Origin: Chara braunii
Taxonomy: Eukaryota; Streptophyta; Charophyceae; Charales; Characeae
Assembly (NCBI GenBank): GCA_003427395.1
Contig: BFEA01000115.1
Coordinates: 3,167,038 to 3,214,651, forward strand
DNA length: 47,614 bases
Direction of reading: 5' to 3'
Part shown: one piece after another, positions 22,090-31,683 of the stretch
Numbering within the stretch: position 1 is the stretch's first letter
Layout of the letters: every line of letters starts with the position of its first letter
The notes under the pieces: generated by a model
The model's input: only the letters and a program-made list of their open reading frames with translations
Told to the model about the DNA's origin: nothing
Database searches by the model: none
Position numbers and translations under genes: made by a program

Positions 22090-22170
22090 TACTTTTTGTT
22101 TTCACTTTATTGCGGGGCCTAAACAATTTTAATATTTTTTGAATATTTTTTAATGAGTTCTGTATTTTGT

Positions 22171-23240
22171 TGCAAGGAAAATGAGCAATAGCGCGATGAC
22201 AATATCCAGACTGCACAATCACCTTGAAAGCCAGAAAGTATCACTGTGTCCAGAAAGCAGTATTGCACCNAGGAAAATGAGCAATAGCGCGATGACAATA
22301 TCCAGACTGCACAATCACCTTGAAAGCCAGAAAGTATCACTGTGTCCAGAAAGCAGTATTGCACCAATGTGACACCAATGGAGAATCGTAACACTGAAAA
22401 CCAATGTCAATGAGAGCTTGCTCTCGCCACCACCAACACAAGAGTCCAGGACCTTCTCCCTACTTGGCGCTCAGCGTCCAGCCTACTTCCTACACAGCTA
22501 CTATCTTTCTACAAATTGACAATGCAACTGTTGACGTCAGCAGCCCACGAAGTACTTGAAGATGTCGCCCAATGCAGACCATCGCCAATACCAGGTATGT
22601 GCCCTCACATCATCATCATCATCATCCTTCTCTCTCTCCCTCGACTTACACCCACGTCTTCCCTCTGTACACCCAAAGACCACCTCTGCGCCTCACTGTA
22701 GTCCAAGCCCCAGCCAGCTATGGAGGCTGGGCTATGGCGCTGCCCTTAGCAGCGCCCTGCTTCCTGCACGAACGCACGCGCGCAGCACCTTGCCCTTAGC
22801 GCTCAGCAGACCGCGAGCAATTGCTCCAGCAGCGCTGCCGCATCATCTGGCAAGTGCATGAATGAGAGCCCAGGAAGCTCTTTCCTATTTGGAAAGAGCC
22901 AGCCTGCCCCGGCGGCCTGGCTGGCCTGGGCCTTTGCCCAGGAGGCTGTGCCTCTGTTGCAGCTGCTGGGCCTCCTTCGGTTGGGCCTCCCAGACAGTGT
23001 ATGAGGCTGCGATTCTTGCCCAGGGCCTGCATTTCCAGAAAGGCCTGCAAGGCCATGGAGTGTTTTTGCGGCTCGGCCTGTGTTTCCCTCAACTAACCGG
23101 CGCATCACAACTGCCTGGACTCCAAATACGAAATGGACAGCAGAGGGCCTCTCGAGATTTGTTAGGCCTGCCTTCACTTAGGGCGGGCACTTCTGTAACA
23201 GGGCCCCTTAGGAGGCCTGCCAAGTACCCAGATCCTCGCA
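22171..23240 (-). mobile_element. Solo LTR related to element A
   Basis: Read on the minus strand it starts TGCGAGGATC and ends GCTCATTTTCCTTGCA, the same ends as A's 5' LTR. Internal stretches such as 'cataccTGGT' and the 'cttagggcgg' segment also match. TTGT flanks both sides (22167-22170 and 23241-23244), and its removal rejoins an R copy ('ttttgt' to 'gaagtacacatctg'). There is no internal coding sequence, so it is a solo LTR left by LTR-LTR recombination. It contains an assembly gap artefact (22175-22365). Confidence 0.82.
22175..22365. other. 95-bp duplicate flanking a single N (probable assembly artefact)
   Basis: 22175-22269 and 22271-22365 look identical over 95 bp, with one N (22270) between them. 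This is what results when two contig ends that overlap are joined through a gap instead of being merged. Confidence 0.85.
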
Positions 23241-23569
23241 TTGTGAAGTACACATCTGTAAATTTCAAGGCATTTAACTATGCCAAAAACAAATGAAAAA
23301 TCGCCAAAGATGCGGTGTCGAAAATGTGCTCGCTCACTCACTAATTATAGTTCTCTTTTCATTTTTATATTTTTCATGGCTGTTCCGGCAACCGGCCGGT
23401 TGGACCGGCCCGGATCCAAGCGGGCCGGTTGGACCCCCGGTGGTCCAACCGGAATTCCGGTTGGGTCCAAAAGTGGGTCAAGATTTTTTTTAATTTTTTT
23501 TTGAAGACACGGTTGGACTGCGCTCACCGAGATCTCCCCGAATCCGCAAAGAAAACTTTGAACAGAGAA

Positions 23570-24175
23570 GTTTCGTTTGGGGGGTTGGGGGGTTGGGGGG
23601 GGGTGTATTTCAGGGGTTGAGGGTCGGGGGTTGGGGGGTTTATGGTGAGGGTGTTAGTGGTGGGGTTTCAGCACGGGCTTCAGCAGACATTGACAACAAC
23701 GTACCTGGCTTTCTGCAAACGTTGACGTTCTGCCCAAGAACTTTGAAGAGGGGGGTGGGGGTGGTAGTGGCAGGGTAGGGATGGTACTTCCCACCCAAAA
23801 ACTTTGAAAAGGGGGGTAGGGGTTGTAGTGTTAGGGGGTGCTTCGTCCAAGTTGCCCTCCATACTGGTAGGGTGATGGTCCTGAGTGCTGGTCACACTGG
23901 GGTGTTAGTGGCAGGGTAGGGACGGTGCTTCCCACCCAAAAGAAGGGTGGGGGTTATAGTGTTAGGGGGTGCTTGTCACTGCTGTCTGGTGACTGCCCTT
24001 GATACTGGTAGGACGATGGTCCTGACACTGAGGTAGGATAGTAGGGATAGGGGGTGCGCTGGGAGCATTAACGTGGGGAAGGGTAGGGAAGGTGGCCTAT
24101 CCTGTCAGGACAACCACCGGCTGCCGCTGCCAGCAATCACTGTGGGTCTAGTCCTTGGCCTCAACAACACCATGG
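23570..24175. repeat. G-rich minisatellite-like tract
   Basis: Runs of four to nine G separated by TT or short spacers (23578-23645), then imperfect repeats of about 110-185 bp built from 'aactttgaa.aggggggt', 'gtagtgttagggggtgctt' and 'tactggtagg.gatggtcctga'. No gene seen. The first part has strong G-quadruplex potential on the plus strand. Confidence 0.7.
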
Positions 24176-24179
24176 GCTA

Positions 24180-24605
24180 AAAAAAAAAAAAAAAAAAAAA
24201 AAAAGATGCGCTACAGCCAACCGGGGTGGAACCGGCCCCAGGCCGGTAGGACCGGTCCAGTTCCGGTTGAGGGAGGACCCCCCGGTCCTACCGGGTTTCC
24301 AGCACTGATATTTTTTATATTTTTTAATTTTATTATTAGTTTTATTTTCCGTATTTTATTTTTATTTCAAATTTGGTAAGAAATTTGGAAGTAATGCTCA
24401 GGCAAATGTTGTTTATTTTATTTTTCTTCATAACATATTGTTTTTTTTCCAGATTTTTTTGAAGTGTTTTATTTTTGTTTTTTTTTTTGTCCGCGTTCGA
24501 CCTCAACGGCCGAACGCATCCCCAAGGGGTCCGTTACGTTCGGGTGTTCCAGTTCGTTCCAGTTCGGGCGTTCAGCCTGTCCCGAACGCCAGTTACCCTG
24601 TATAT
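24180..24605 (+). repeat. Dispersed R element, copy 4
   Basis: An A25 tract is followed by a GC-rich palindromic block (GGCCGGTAGGACCGGTCC), an AT-rich body ('caaatttggtaagaaatttgg', 'gctcaggcaaatgttgttta', 'cataacat'), and a terminal block 'ttcgacctcaacggccgaac' to 'tgtcccgaacgccagttacc'. The terminal part is the inverted counterpart of 29708-29800. Confidence 0.75.
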
Positions 24606-24843
24606 GTTTATATATAATATATATCGTCAAATAGAAATATATTCAGCCTCCTGATGAGTCGGTGAAACTCCGACGAAACAGTTTGTCACAGCCCCTCGTT
24701 TGTTGTCCTCTTCTCTCTCTCTGCCTACGGTTTACCGGGCAGTTCTATTTGTGACGATATATATATCCTCTTTTAGTTTTTAGTTCATATTTATGTGACA
24801 ATATATATCCTCTTCTCCCTCTCTGCCTACAGTTTACCGGGCA
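24606..24843 (+). repeat. Hammerhead unit, plus strand, cut by element D
   Basis: A TA-rich border (TATATCGTCAAATAGAA) is followed by the 3' part of the hammerhead, then a segment of about 75 bp ending GTTTACCGGGCAGTTCTATT. A second partial repeat of that segment (24795-24843) stops at CCGGGCA where the LTR of element D starts. The inverted counterpart is 29461-29707. Confidence 0.8.
24642..24686 (+). ncRNA. Hammerhead ribozyme (type III), 5'-truncated
   Basis: The 3' side is intact: half of stem I (CCTC, 24647-24650), core CTGATGA (24651-24657), stem II GTCGG/CCGAC (24658-24662 and 24670-24674) with loop TGAAACT, core GAAA (24675-24678) and the stem III strand ACAGTTTGT. The 5' strand of stem III, the cleavage site and the 5' strand of stem I are replaced by TA-rich sequence, so it cannot cleave itself in cis. 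Confidence 0.85.
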
Positions 24844-25363
24844 TGTGGCATACTGAGCCACACGGGCCCCAGTTAGGGCCCGGTTCCCAGTAGGCAGGGT
24901 AAGCCTAGGGGGACGACGGTTCAGACCAGGCCCAGATAGGCCTGAGGCAGGGCACGTTTAGGCCCAAACGGCCAGAGGCCGGTACCGGTCCAGCCCAGGA
25001 CCAACCGGCGGCGTTTCAGAGGCTGCCACATTTTGGCGCCAAACCCAGTTTGAATCTGGACCGTCGATTCAGATCAACGGTCCAGGCCGGTAGGTACCAG
25101 TAGGCAAGAGGCCGGCCCAGCACTACAAAAGGCTGGATACCAGCCTCAGTCTGGTAAGTTAGTATGGACTGAGGTTAGTCTTCAGGGTTAGCGCAGCAGC
25201 AGCGCTGCAGCAGCGAGGAGCAGGAGAGAGCAAGGTTCAGCGGAGAGCGGATTAGCGCAGCATTGGGCGCCTCGCCAGTTAGCGGCCCGGCCCCCTTGCA
25301 GCACCATAGCCAGGTATCAGGGAGGAAGGCTTCACCTTCTCTCCCTCCTTTCCTCTACAGCTC

Positions 25364-25422
<59 letters not shown>

Positions 25423-25435
25423 CTACCTTCTCAAG
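24844..25435 (+). repeat. 5' LTR of element D (truncated)
   Basis: It begins TGTGGCATACTGAGCC and aligns with 28368-28950. It includes a (CT)n tract (25372-25419) that is much longer than in the 3' copy. The match ends at 'cctaccttctca', where RT coding sequence starts. Confidence 0.9.
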
Positions 25436-25441
25436 GAGCTG

Positions 25442-27505
25442 TTGGACAGCTATGAGGATGTCTTCCAAGCTCCCGCCGGAGTCATACCGGATCGGCCCAC
25501 ACGCCACGGGATCACTCTCGAAGACGGCGCTGTACCTTTGCGCGGATGTATCTACCGCATGAGCGAAGAGGAACTTCAAGTGCTTCGGGCACAACTAGAC
25601 GACATCTTAGCCAAGGGCTGGATTTGCCCTAGCTGTTCGCCATACGGTGCTCCCGTTCTCTTCGTCCGGAAGGACAACAAGGACCTTCGGTTGAGCATCG
25701 ACTACCGGAAACTTAACGTGCAAACGATCAAGAACGCCGGCCCTCTCCCTCGGATCGATGATCTTCTCGAGTCACTCGGCGGCGCCAAGTACTTCTCAAA
25801 GCTTGACCTCAAGTCCGGATATCATCAGATTGAGATCCAGCCAAGAGACCGGTACAAAATCGCGTTCAAGACGCGATATGGGCACTTTGAGTGGATCGTC
25901 ATGCCTTTCGGTCTCACCAATGCCCCGACTACTTTCCAAGCGGCCATGACAACGAAATTCCGCGACGTACTCGACCGCACCGTGCTCATTTACCTCGATG
26001 ACATCTTGGTTTATAGCCGGACGCTGGACGAGTATCTCGAGCACCTTCGCGCCGTTTTGGAGCGGCTTCGTATCGCCAAGTACAAGGCGAACCGCGACAA
26101 GTGCGAGTTTGCCCAGCAAGAACTGGAGTACTTAGGCCATTACGTCACGCCGCAAGGCATTCGTCCGCTTGCGGACAGGGTACAAGCTATTCAAGATTGG
26201 CCAGACCTCAAGTGTACTATCGACGTCCGCTCCTTTCTCGGCTTGGCATCGTACTACATGCGCTTTGTCAATGGATTTCAACGTATCGCTGCACCATTGT
26301 CGCGACTTCGGTCCCCCTTGGTGCCCTTCGAGTTCAGCGACGAGGCCCGGCATGCGTTTCACACGCTGAAGACGACTTTGCTTCAAGCTTCCGTCTTAAG
26401 CATCTACGACCCGACTTTGCCCACCAAAGTGACTACGGACGCTTCAGGTTACGGCATTGGTGCGGTTTTGGAACAACATGACGACACAGATTGGCATCCG
26501 GTTGAGTACTTCAGCCAAAAGGTGCCGTCCATCAACACTCTTGATGATGCGAGGAAGAAGGAACTCCTAGCTTTTGTCACCGTACTTAAGCGTTGGTGTC
26601 ACTTTCTCCTCGGAAGTCGGCGATTCATGTGGGTAATGGACAACAATCCCTTGACGTACTACAAGATGCAAGACACGGTGAGCAGCACGATCGGTCGATG
26701 GATGTACTTCATTGACCAGTTCGACTTCACCTCCAAGCACATTTCGGGTTCCTCGAACAAGGCAGCGGATGCTCTCTCGCGAAGACCTGATCTTTGCGCC
26801 TTGGTGCACTCCACATTCGGCCTCGACGAGATCCTGCAACAGCACTTCGTAAACGGCTACAAGTCGGATCGGGGATTCTCCACACTCCATGTGGACTTAT
26901 CATCGGACCAATCGCCGACAAGCAATTATCGCATTGTCGACGGCTACTTGCTTCTTCATACACGAGGCAAGGACTTGTTGTGTGTTCCGCAAGACCGCAT
27001 CTTGCGCACTCGCCTCCTTGGCGAATACCATGATTCGCGGCTGGCAGGACACCTTTGCGTCGCACACACACTAGCACGACTCCGCCAGCGATTTCACTGG
27101 CCAGACATCATCAGCGATGTCAACTGGTATATTCAGTCATGTGCAGTTTGCCACCGGAACAAAGGGCGCCATCAGCTCCCTTATGGCGAACTGAAACCAT
27201 TGCCGATTCCTCGAGCATCGGGTCTCTCCATTGCTATGGATGTGACCGGTCCTTTCCCTCACGATCGCCTTGGTCATGATGGTATCCTCACGGTCCTTGA
27301 CCGTTTGAGCAAGTACGCACGATTTCTTCCATGCAAGTATCATGCGACGGCTCCCGAGCTCGCACGAACCGGCTGTTTTGGCAGCCACGGCGTTCCGGAA
27401 GACATCGTCAGCGACCGCGACACTCGTTTCAAGTCGGCCTTTTGGACGACACTCATGGTGGAATCCAGCACCAACATGAAACCGAGCTCCCCACGGCATC
27501 CTTAA
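25442..27505 (+). CDS. pol: Pol fragment of element D: RT, RNase H and integrase
   Basis: 687 codons open without interruption. [19 protein letters not shown] (about 36-52), [23 protein letters not shown] (catalytic Asp 122), MPFGLTNAPTTFQ and YLDD (184-187). RNase H: TTDASGYGIGAVL (Asp 333), KKELL (Glu 374), VMDNNPL (Asp 400) and AADALSRR (Asp 443). Integrase: zinc ligands His 530, His 537, Cys 567 and Cys 570, then AMDVTGPF (Asp 600) and VSDRDTRF (Asp 658). The frame ends in TAA at 27503-27505 just before TDGQTE, so the integrase glutamate lies beyond the stop. The family member has CAA there (element B: HPQTDGQ), so a single C-to-T change explains the stop. The start is not real: gag and protease are deleted upstream, and translation would normally be as Gag-Pol. 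Confidence 0.88.
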   Translation: MDSYEDVFQAPAGVIPDRPTRHGITLEDGAVPLRGCIYRMSEEELQVLRAQLDDILAKGWICPSCSPYGAPVLFVRKDNKDLRLSIDYRKLNVQTIKNAGPLPRIDDLLESLGGAKYFSKLDLKSGYHQIEIQPRDRYKIAFKTRYGHFEWIVMPFGLTNAPTTFQAAMTTKFRDVLDRTVLIYLDDILVYSRTLDEYLEHLRAVLERLRIAKYKANRDKCEFAQQELEYLGHYVTPQGIRPLADRVQAIQDWPDLKCTIDVRSFLGLASYYMRFVNGFQRIAAPLSRLRSPLVPFEFSDEARHAFHTLKTTLLQASVLSIYDPTLPTKVTTDASGYGIGAVLEQHDDTDWHPVEYFSQKVPSINTLDDARKKELLAFVTVLKRWCHFLLGSRRFMWVMDNNPLTYYKMQDTVSSTIGRWMYFIDQFDFTSKHISGSSNKAADALSRRPDLCALVHSTFGLDEILQQHFVNGYKSDRGFSTLHVDLSSDQSPTSNYRIVDGYLLLHTRGKDLLCVPQDRILRTRLLGEYHDSRLAGHLCVAHTLARLRQRFHWPDIISDVNWYIQSCAVCHRNKGRHQLPYGELKPLPIPRASGLSIAMDVTGPFPHDRLGHDGILTVLDRLSKYARFLPCKYHATAPELARTGCFGSHGVPEDIVSDRDTRFKSAFWTTLMVESSTNMKPSSPRHP

Positions 27506-28292
27506 ACGGATGGGCAAACGGAACGTGCGCACCAGACTGCGCAGATGATGCTCCGCACACTCATCCGCCCGGATCAGAAGGACTAGGTTGACTGCCTTCC
27601 CGACATCGAGTTCACCTACAACACTTCGGTGCACCCGACGATTGGCGTGACTCCATTCGAGTTGCACTATAAGGACGTATCTTCGCAGACATTTTGCTTC
27701 CACGGGTTGCCGATATAGACGTCGCTTGCTCCACCGCTTCTACACGGAAGTACAGGGAACTGCTGGCCAAAGCCCGCGCAAACATTCAAAAGGCTCAGGT
27801 CCGTACGCAACAGCAAGCGAACCGCATCCCATGTCCAATTCGCACTGGCGACCTAGTCAGGGTCGCCTCCGAGGAATTCGCGCTAAGGAGGACGTCTCGC
27901 GCAAGCTCCTCCCTAAGTGGTTTGGACCATGGATGGTCACTTCAGCAGCTGGCGACAACCCCACGGGTCCATCGTTCATCGTTGAGATTCCCCCGCATTT
28001 GACGGTCCACCCGATCTTTCACGCTTCAAAGCTGGCGGTTTACACTCCAGCCTCCGCAGCGGACTTCCCGAGCAGACGGTCACAAGACCCTCCTTCCATG
28101 GATGGCCATCAGGAGGTCGACCGCGTTCTCACACATCGCAAACATGGCAACAAGCCGATGCAGTACAAAGTTACATTCAAGCAATGCGATCCGAACGACA
28201 CACGCTGGATTTCAAGAGCTGATCTGAAGGCGACAACACCCCTCATCTTCGCGCATTACGAAAAACAGCGACTTGCTAAGGAAGCTGCCTAA
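27506..28292 (+). pseudogene. Integrase end and chromodomain-like tail of element D
   Basis: After the TAA the same frame reads TDGQTERAHQTAQMMLRTL, then TAG at 27584-27586 where element B has tryptophan. It continues LPDIEFTYNTSVHPTIGVTPFEL, and later the frame shifts. The frame from 27726 ends LLPKWFGPWMVTSAAGDNP, then HPIFHASKLAVYTP, SMDGHQEVDRVLTHRK, MQYKVTFKQ and RWISRADL..HYEKQR, a chromodomain-like tail. A TAA stop follows at 28290. Confidence 0.82.
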
Positions 28293-28354
28293 CCTGCCCG
28301 CCCAGTACGGACATCGGACAGACAGCTTCGCCCTCGCAGTTAGCTCGGTCTTTC

Positions 28355-28365
28355 AAGGGGGGGAG
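28355..28365 (+). promoter_or_regulatory. Polypurine tract of element D
   Basis: AAGGGGGGGAG sits immediately before the 3' LTR start TGTGTGGCATAC. Confidence 0.85.
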
Positions 28366-29453
28366 TGTGTGGCATACTGAGCCACACTGGCCCCAGTTAG
28401 GGCCCGGTTCCCAGTACGCAGGGTAAGCCTAGGGCGACGACGGTTTAGACCAGGCCCAGATAGGCCTGAGGCAGGGCACGTTTAGGCCCAAACGGCTAGA
28501 GGCCGATACCGGTCCAGCCCAGGACCAACCGGCGGCGTTTCAGAGGCTGCCACATTTTGGTGCCAAACCCAGTTTGAATCTGGACCGTCGATTCAGATCA
28601 GCGGTCCAGCCCAGTAGGTACCAGTAGGCAAGAGGCCGGCCCAACACTACAAAAGGCTGGATACCAGCCTCAGTCGGGTAAGTTAGTATGGACGGAGGTT
28701 AGTCTTCAGGGTTAGCGCAACAGCCAGCATTAGCTCCATTAGCGCAGCGCTGCAGCAGCGAGGAGCAGGAGAGAGCAAGGTTCAGCGGAGAGTGGATTAG
28801 TGCAGCATTGGGCGCCTCGCCAGTTACCGGCCCAGCCCCCTTGCAGCGCCATAGCCAGGTATCAGGTAGGAAGGCTTCGCCTTCTCTCCCTCCTTTCCTC
28901 TACCGCTCCCCTCTTCTCTCTCTCTTCCCTCCTACCTTCTCACTGTACTTCTACTTCCTCCTACGGGACGACTTGAGTATGGGAGATGGTTACGAGTTCT
29001 GATGACATATGAGACAGCAACATTGGGACTACCGAGTTCGAGGACTATTTGGGATCTGATTTCATCTTCCTTCTGAAGGTGTACTGGACGTTGTGAGATC
29101 GATATCTGAGATATTGTGAGACTTGACATTTGCGACATTTCGGATTTTCATCACTTCTGACAATTCAAGATACTATCTTTGGACACATTGAGTTGACGTC
29201 ATCTTCCCTCTCCTCCTCCTTTCGTCTCTCCCTCTCTCCCTTCGTCCGTGGATGACCTTGGTCCCTGGCCTTTCGTCTATGTCTGAGGCCACGGCATTCA
29301 CACCCCTGATTTTTTTTTTGAGAGTGTTCGATTGCAGTCCGAGTCAGGTCTGAGTCAGTCCAAGGTATCTCAAGTCTTCCGCTTGCATTTGTATCAACTC
29401 TGTATTATCTGGTCGGTTCTAGGAATCTGCGCCATACTTATGACTATGTTTCA
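28366..29453 (+). repeat. 3' LTR of element D
   Basis: It begins TGTGTGGCATACTGAGCC and aligns with the truncated 5' LTR to 28950; the remainder is unique in the window. I place the end near a CA at 29452-29453, because the sequence after it ('tatacatgtat..tatatcgtcaaa') matches borders of hammerhead units elsewhere. The right boundary is uncertain by some tens of bases. Confidence 0.7.
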
Positions 29454-29460
29454 CGAGTAT

Positions 29461-29707
29461 ACATGTATCGTCTATATATATATCGTCAAATAGAACTGCC
29501 CGGTAAACCGTAGGCAGAGAGGGAGAAGAGGACAACAAACGAGGGGCTGTGACAAACTGTTTCCTCGGAGTCACCGACTCATCAGCAGGCTGAACCCTCA
29601 ACAGTCTGTAGAATCCCCTCACTGATTACACTGTAAGTGATCATCCACCTTAACCAAAATCAAAGTAGACTATCACTCACCCACACCAAATGGAAAACTC
29701 TATAGGG
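29461..29707 (-). repeat. Hammerhead unit, minus strand (single)
   Basis: It matches the array units at 38710-40276: CGTCAAATAGAACTGCCCGG border, 'acaaacgaggggctgtgac', hammerhead, 'gattacactgtaagtgat', 'caccaaatggaaaactctat'. It stops at 29707 where R sequence begins, about 240 bp into a unit of about 510 bp. Confidence 0.85.
29552..29609 (-). ncRNA. Hammerhead ribozyme (type III), core intact, stem bases weakened
   Basis: On the minus strand: stem III ACAGACTGT/ACAGTTTGT (9 bp, one G-U), cleavage triplet GTT followed by G, stem I GAGG..CCTG (the core-proximal G-C pair is a G-G mismatch), loop GTTCAG, core CTGATGA, stem II with G-G at its base and four good pairs, core GAAA. All core positions needed by the family are present. 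The two mismatches at the core-proximal pairs make weak activity likely. Confidence 0.8.
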
Positions 29708-30229
29708 TGGCCGGCGTTCGGGACGGGCTGAACGCCCGAACCCCAACGCCCGAACCTACGGGACCCCTTGGGGATGCATTCGGCCATTCAGGGTGAACAC
29801 GGACCCAACAAAAAAAAAAATCAAAAAAATCAACAACATTTGAAAAAAACACATGTTATGCATACAAATAAACTAAACAACGTTTGCCTGAGCAAAACAT
29901 TTAAATTCCTTACCAACTTTGAAATTTAAAAAATAGAAAGAGGAAAATAAATACTAATAAGAAAAATAAGAAAAAATAAAAAGAGAAATTACAGAATTAA
30001 ATTAGCGAGTGTGCAAGCCCATTTTTGACACTGCCATCTTTGGCGAGTTTTCATTTTTTTTTGGCACAGCCAAATGCCCTGCAACTTTACATATGTGTGC
30101 TTCACATAATACAAAACTCATGCAAAAAGTTTCAAAAAATAATAAAACATTTGACGCACCAAAATTAAATCACAACAGAAAGTCAAAAGTAAAAAAAAAA
30201 AAAAAAAACTAAGTAGCTGAGCACGTTTT
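29708..30229 (-). repeat. Dispersed R element, copy 5, first part
   Basis: It begins GGCGTTCGGGACGGGCTGAA, then a body with 'cctgagcaaaacatttaaat', 'cactgccatctttggcgag' and 'tacatatgtgtgcttcacat'. It is broken at 30229 by a poly(A)-tailed insertion and resumes at 36562-36785, which completes the copy by comparison with 37825-38705. Confidence 0.8.
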
Positions 30230-30251
30230 TTTTTTTTTCTTTTTTTTTTTG

Positions 30252-30705
30252 GAGAAACATAGCACTTTTTATTCCAATGAGATCACCGGGGCCCGGGAAC
30301 ACACCCCTACATATCAACCCGGTACACAGCTGTTGAGGCCAATACTCAGCTTAGGCTACTGGAAACCGGATCCAGTGTCCCTTAAAGGAATCTCCAAAAT
30401 GAAAAATTGCAGGACCAATCTATAGCAGTATAATATCCTTCCTACACCAAAGAACACCGGCATGTTTCTAAAATCGAAACACTAATGGCACAGAACAGCG
30501 GGCTGTAAACTACAAATCTCGAAAATGCCCCAAGGCAGTTCACGAAAATTTCGCAATTAACCCTAAGATTATTTCCAAGGCCAACTAAATTCTTAGATAC
30601 AATTCAGTTCTAAAATACCTTCCAAATACGTACTAATTTTAATCATAACCAGAATTAGAACTCGACATATTAATAGTATCTACATAAATAAACGATTAAA
30701 AGCAA
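30252..30705 (-). other. 3' part of the retroposed insertion
   Basis: No open frame of note. It carries an AATAAA-type signal about 20 bases before the A-tract on the minus strand. Element C begins at 30710. Confidence 0.55.
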
Positions 30706-30709
30706 CCAA

Positions 30710-31611
30710 TGAAATGGTACCAGTTCGCAGTAGCTGAGGCAAATCCCAGGGTTCGATCTGTAGCCCCCAACTTACCTGTGTACGGTATCTGTGTTGACCC
30801 CTAGAGTGGAACCTGCGACCTGTGTATTTGTAACAGTTGGTATGTTGTCGTAGGGTCCATAGGTAGCAGGGGTTCGATCTGTAGACCTGTCGAGTAGGAG
30901 TCCCAGTCAGGTCTAGAAGTCGTAGCTGTAGCCTTCTCGAAGAGTCAAGGTCGTAGCTGCTACAGTACCGAAAGGCCACGTCTACGGCCTTCCGGAAGGT
31001 CCGAGTAGTGGCCTTCCGGAGTTTCCCACTGTTAGGCTGAGGCAAGTGGGCAAGTGGTGAGGCAAGTGGTGGAGTCTACCCGTACTGAGTCAGCAGTCCC
31101 AGTCCTAGGCAGTCGTGGTCCAGTCAAGCAAGTACCACATGGGACTGTGTGCACTTCGCGCATGGGAAAGGGCCAGACCAACGAGCTGCAGAAGTATAAA
31201 TCAAGAGGCAGCGCCCAGTCATTCATTCATTCCTGCGTGAGCCATGGGGAAGCGATGCCACAAGCGACTTGTGCAAGGAGGTCTGCAGAGAGCCCGAAGC
31301 CGAAGTGGGCGAGAGAGGAGTTAGCCATAGCGATAGGGTAGTAGCGGCTCTAGCCGCCATAGCTGTAGGTGGAGTGCAGAGTGAGTGTGTGTTGATGTTC
31401 AGAGTATCGCGTGTGGGGTATCCAGGGTGATCCAGTGTATGCGAACAGAAAGTTGTGTGGGCGCTAAGTCGCCATAGCTGTCGGACTGAACTTGAATCTT
31501 AACTGTGTTCTCAGTTACCATATCCCTGAGTTCTGAGTGGGCGCTTGTCGCCAGTTTGCTGCGTACCTGTTTGCATGCATGAGAGTGTGAATGAGAGGGA
31601 GTCTCATTGCA
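30710..31611 (+). repeat. 5' LTR of element C
   Basis: 902 bp, TG..CA. It contains a TATAAATC box (31195-31202) about 30 bp upstream of the conserved 'cattcattcattcctgcgtgagcc' segment, so transcription would start near there. It also has an internal inverted repeat (TCCGGAAGG region, about 30990-31020). Confidence 0.92.
31195..31202 (+). promoter_or_regulatory. TATA box in 5' LTR of element C
   Basis: TATAAATC preceded by 'gcagaag'. The related solo LTR has GATAAATG here, whereas the 3' LTR of C has lost the motif by a deletion of about 8 bp. Confidence 0.6.
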
Positions 31612-31618
31612 TTGAGTG

Positions 31619-31683
31619 GAAACCTCTGAAAGGCCACTACTCGGACCTTTCGGAAGGTCCGAGTAGTGGCCTTTCGGAGTTTC
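31619..31683. repeat. Near-perfect hairpin at the LTR-internal junction of C
   Basis: Arms of about 32 nt (GGAAACCTCTGAAAGGCC.. and its complement ..GGCCTTTCGGAGTTTCC), with two mismatches and a 4-nt loop. It is made from LTR sequence repeated in inverted orientation, and is followed by a direct copy of LTR positions equivalent to 31015-31110. Confidence 0.85.

Larger units (their letters stand above)
20641..23500 (+). repeat. Dispersed R element, copy 3, split by two solo LTRs
   Basis: Pieces at 20641-20895, 22090-22170 and 23241-23500 join in order into one R copy: head 'cattcggcccccacc', T-run, 'aaaatcgccaacgatggcggtgtc', 'tttattgcggggcctaaac', 'gtacacatctgtaaatttcaagg', a second 'aaatcgccaaagatg.cggtgtcg', then a GC-rich palindromic end (ACCGGCCGGTTGGACCGG). 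The internal duplication of the 'gatggcggtgtc' segment is also seen in the copy at 37825-38705. Confidence 0.75.
24844..29453 (+). mobile_element. Ty3/gypsy chromovirus-like element D (5' internal deletion)
   Basis: The 5' LTR (24844-25435) passes directly into RT coding sequence, so the LTR end, PBS, gag and protease are missing. RT, RNase H and most of integrase are open (25442-27505), and a degraded C-terminus and a polypurine tract (28355-28365) precede the 3' LTR (28366 to about 29453). Pol is closest in this window to element B. I found no target duplication: the left flank is GGGCA, and the right end is uncertain. The element lies between inverted hammerhead units. Confidence 0.88.
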
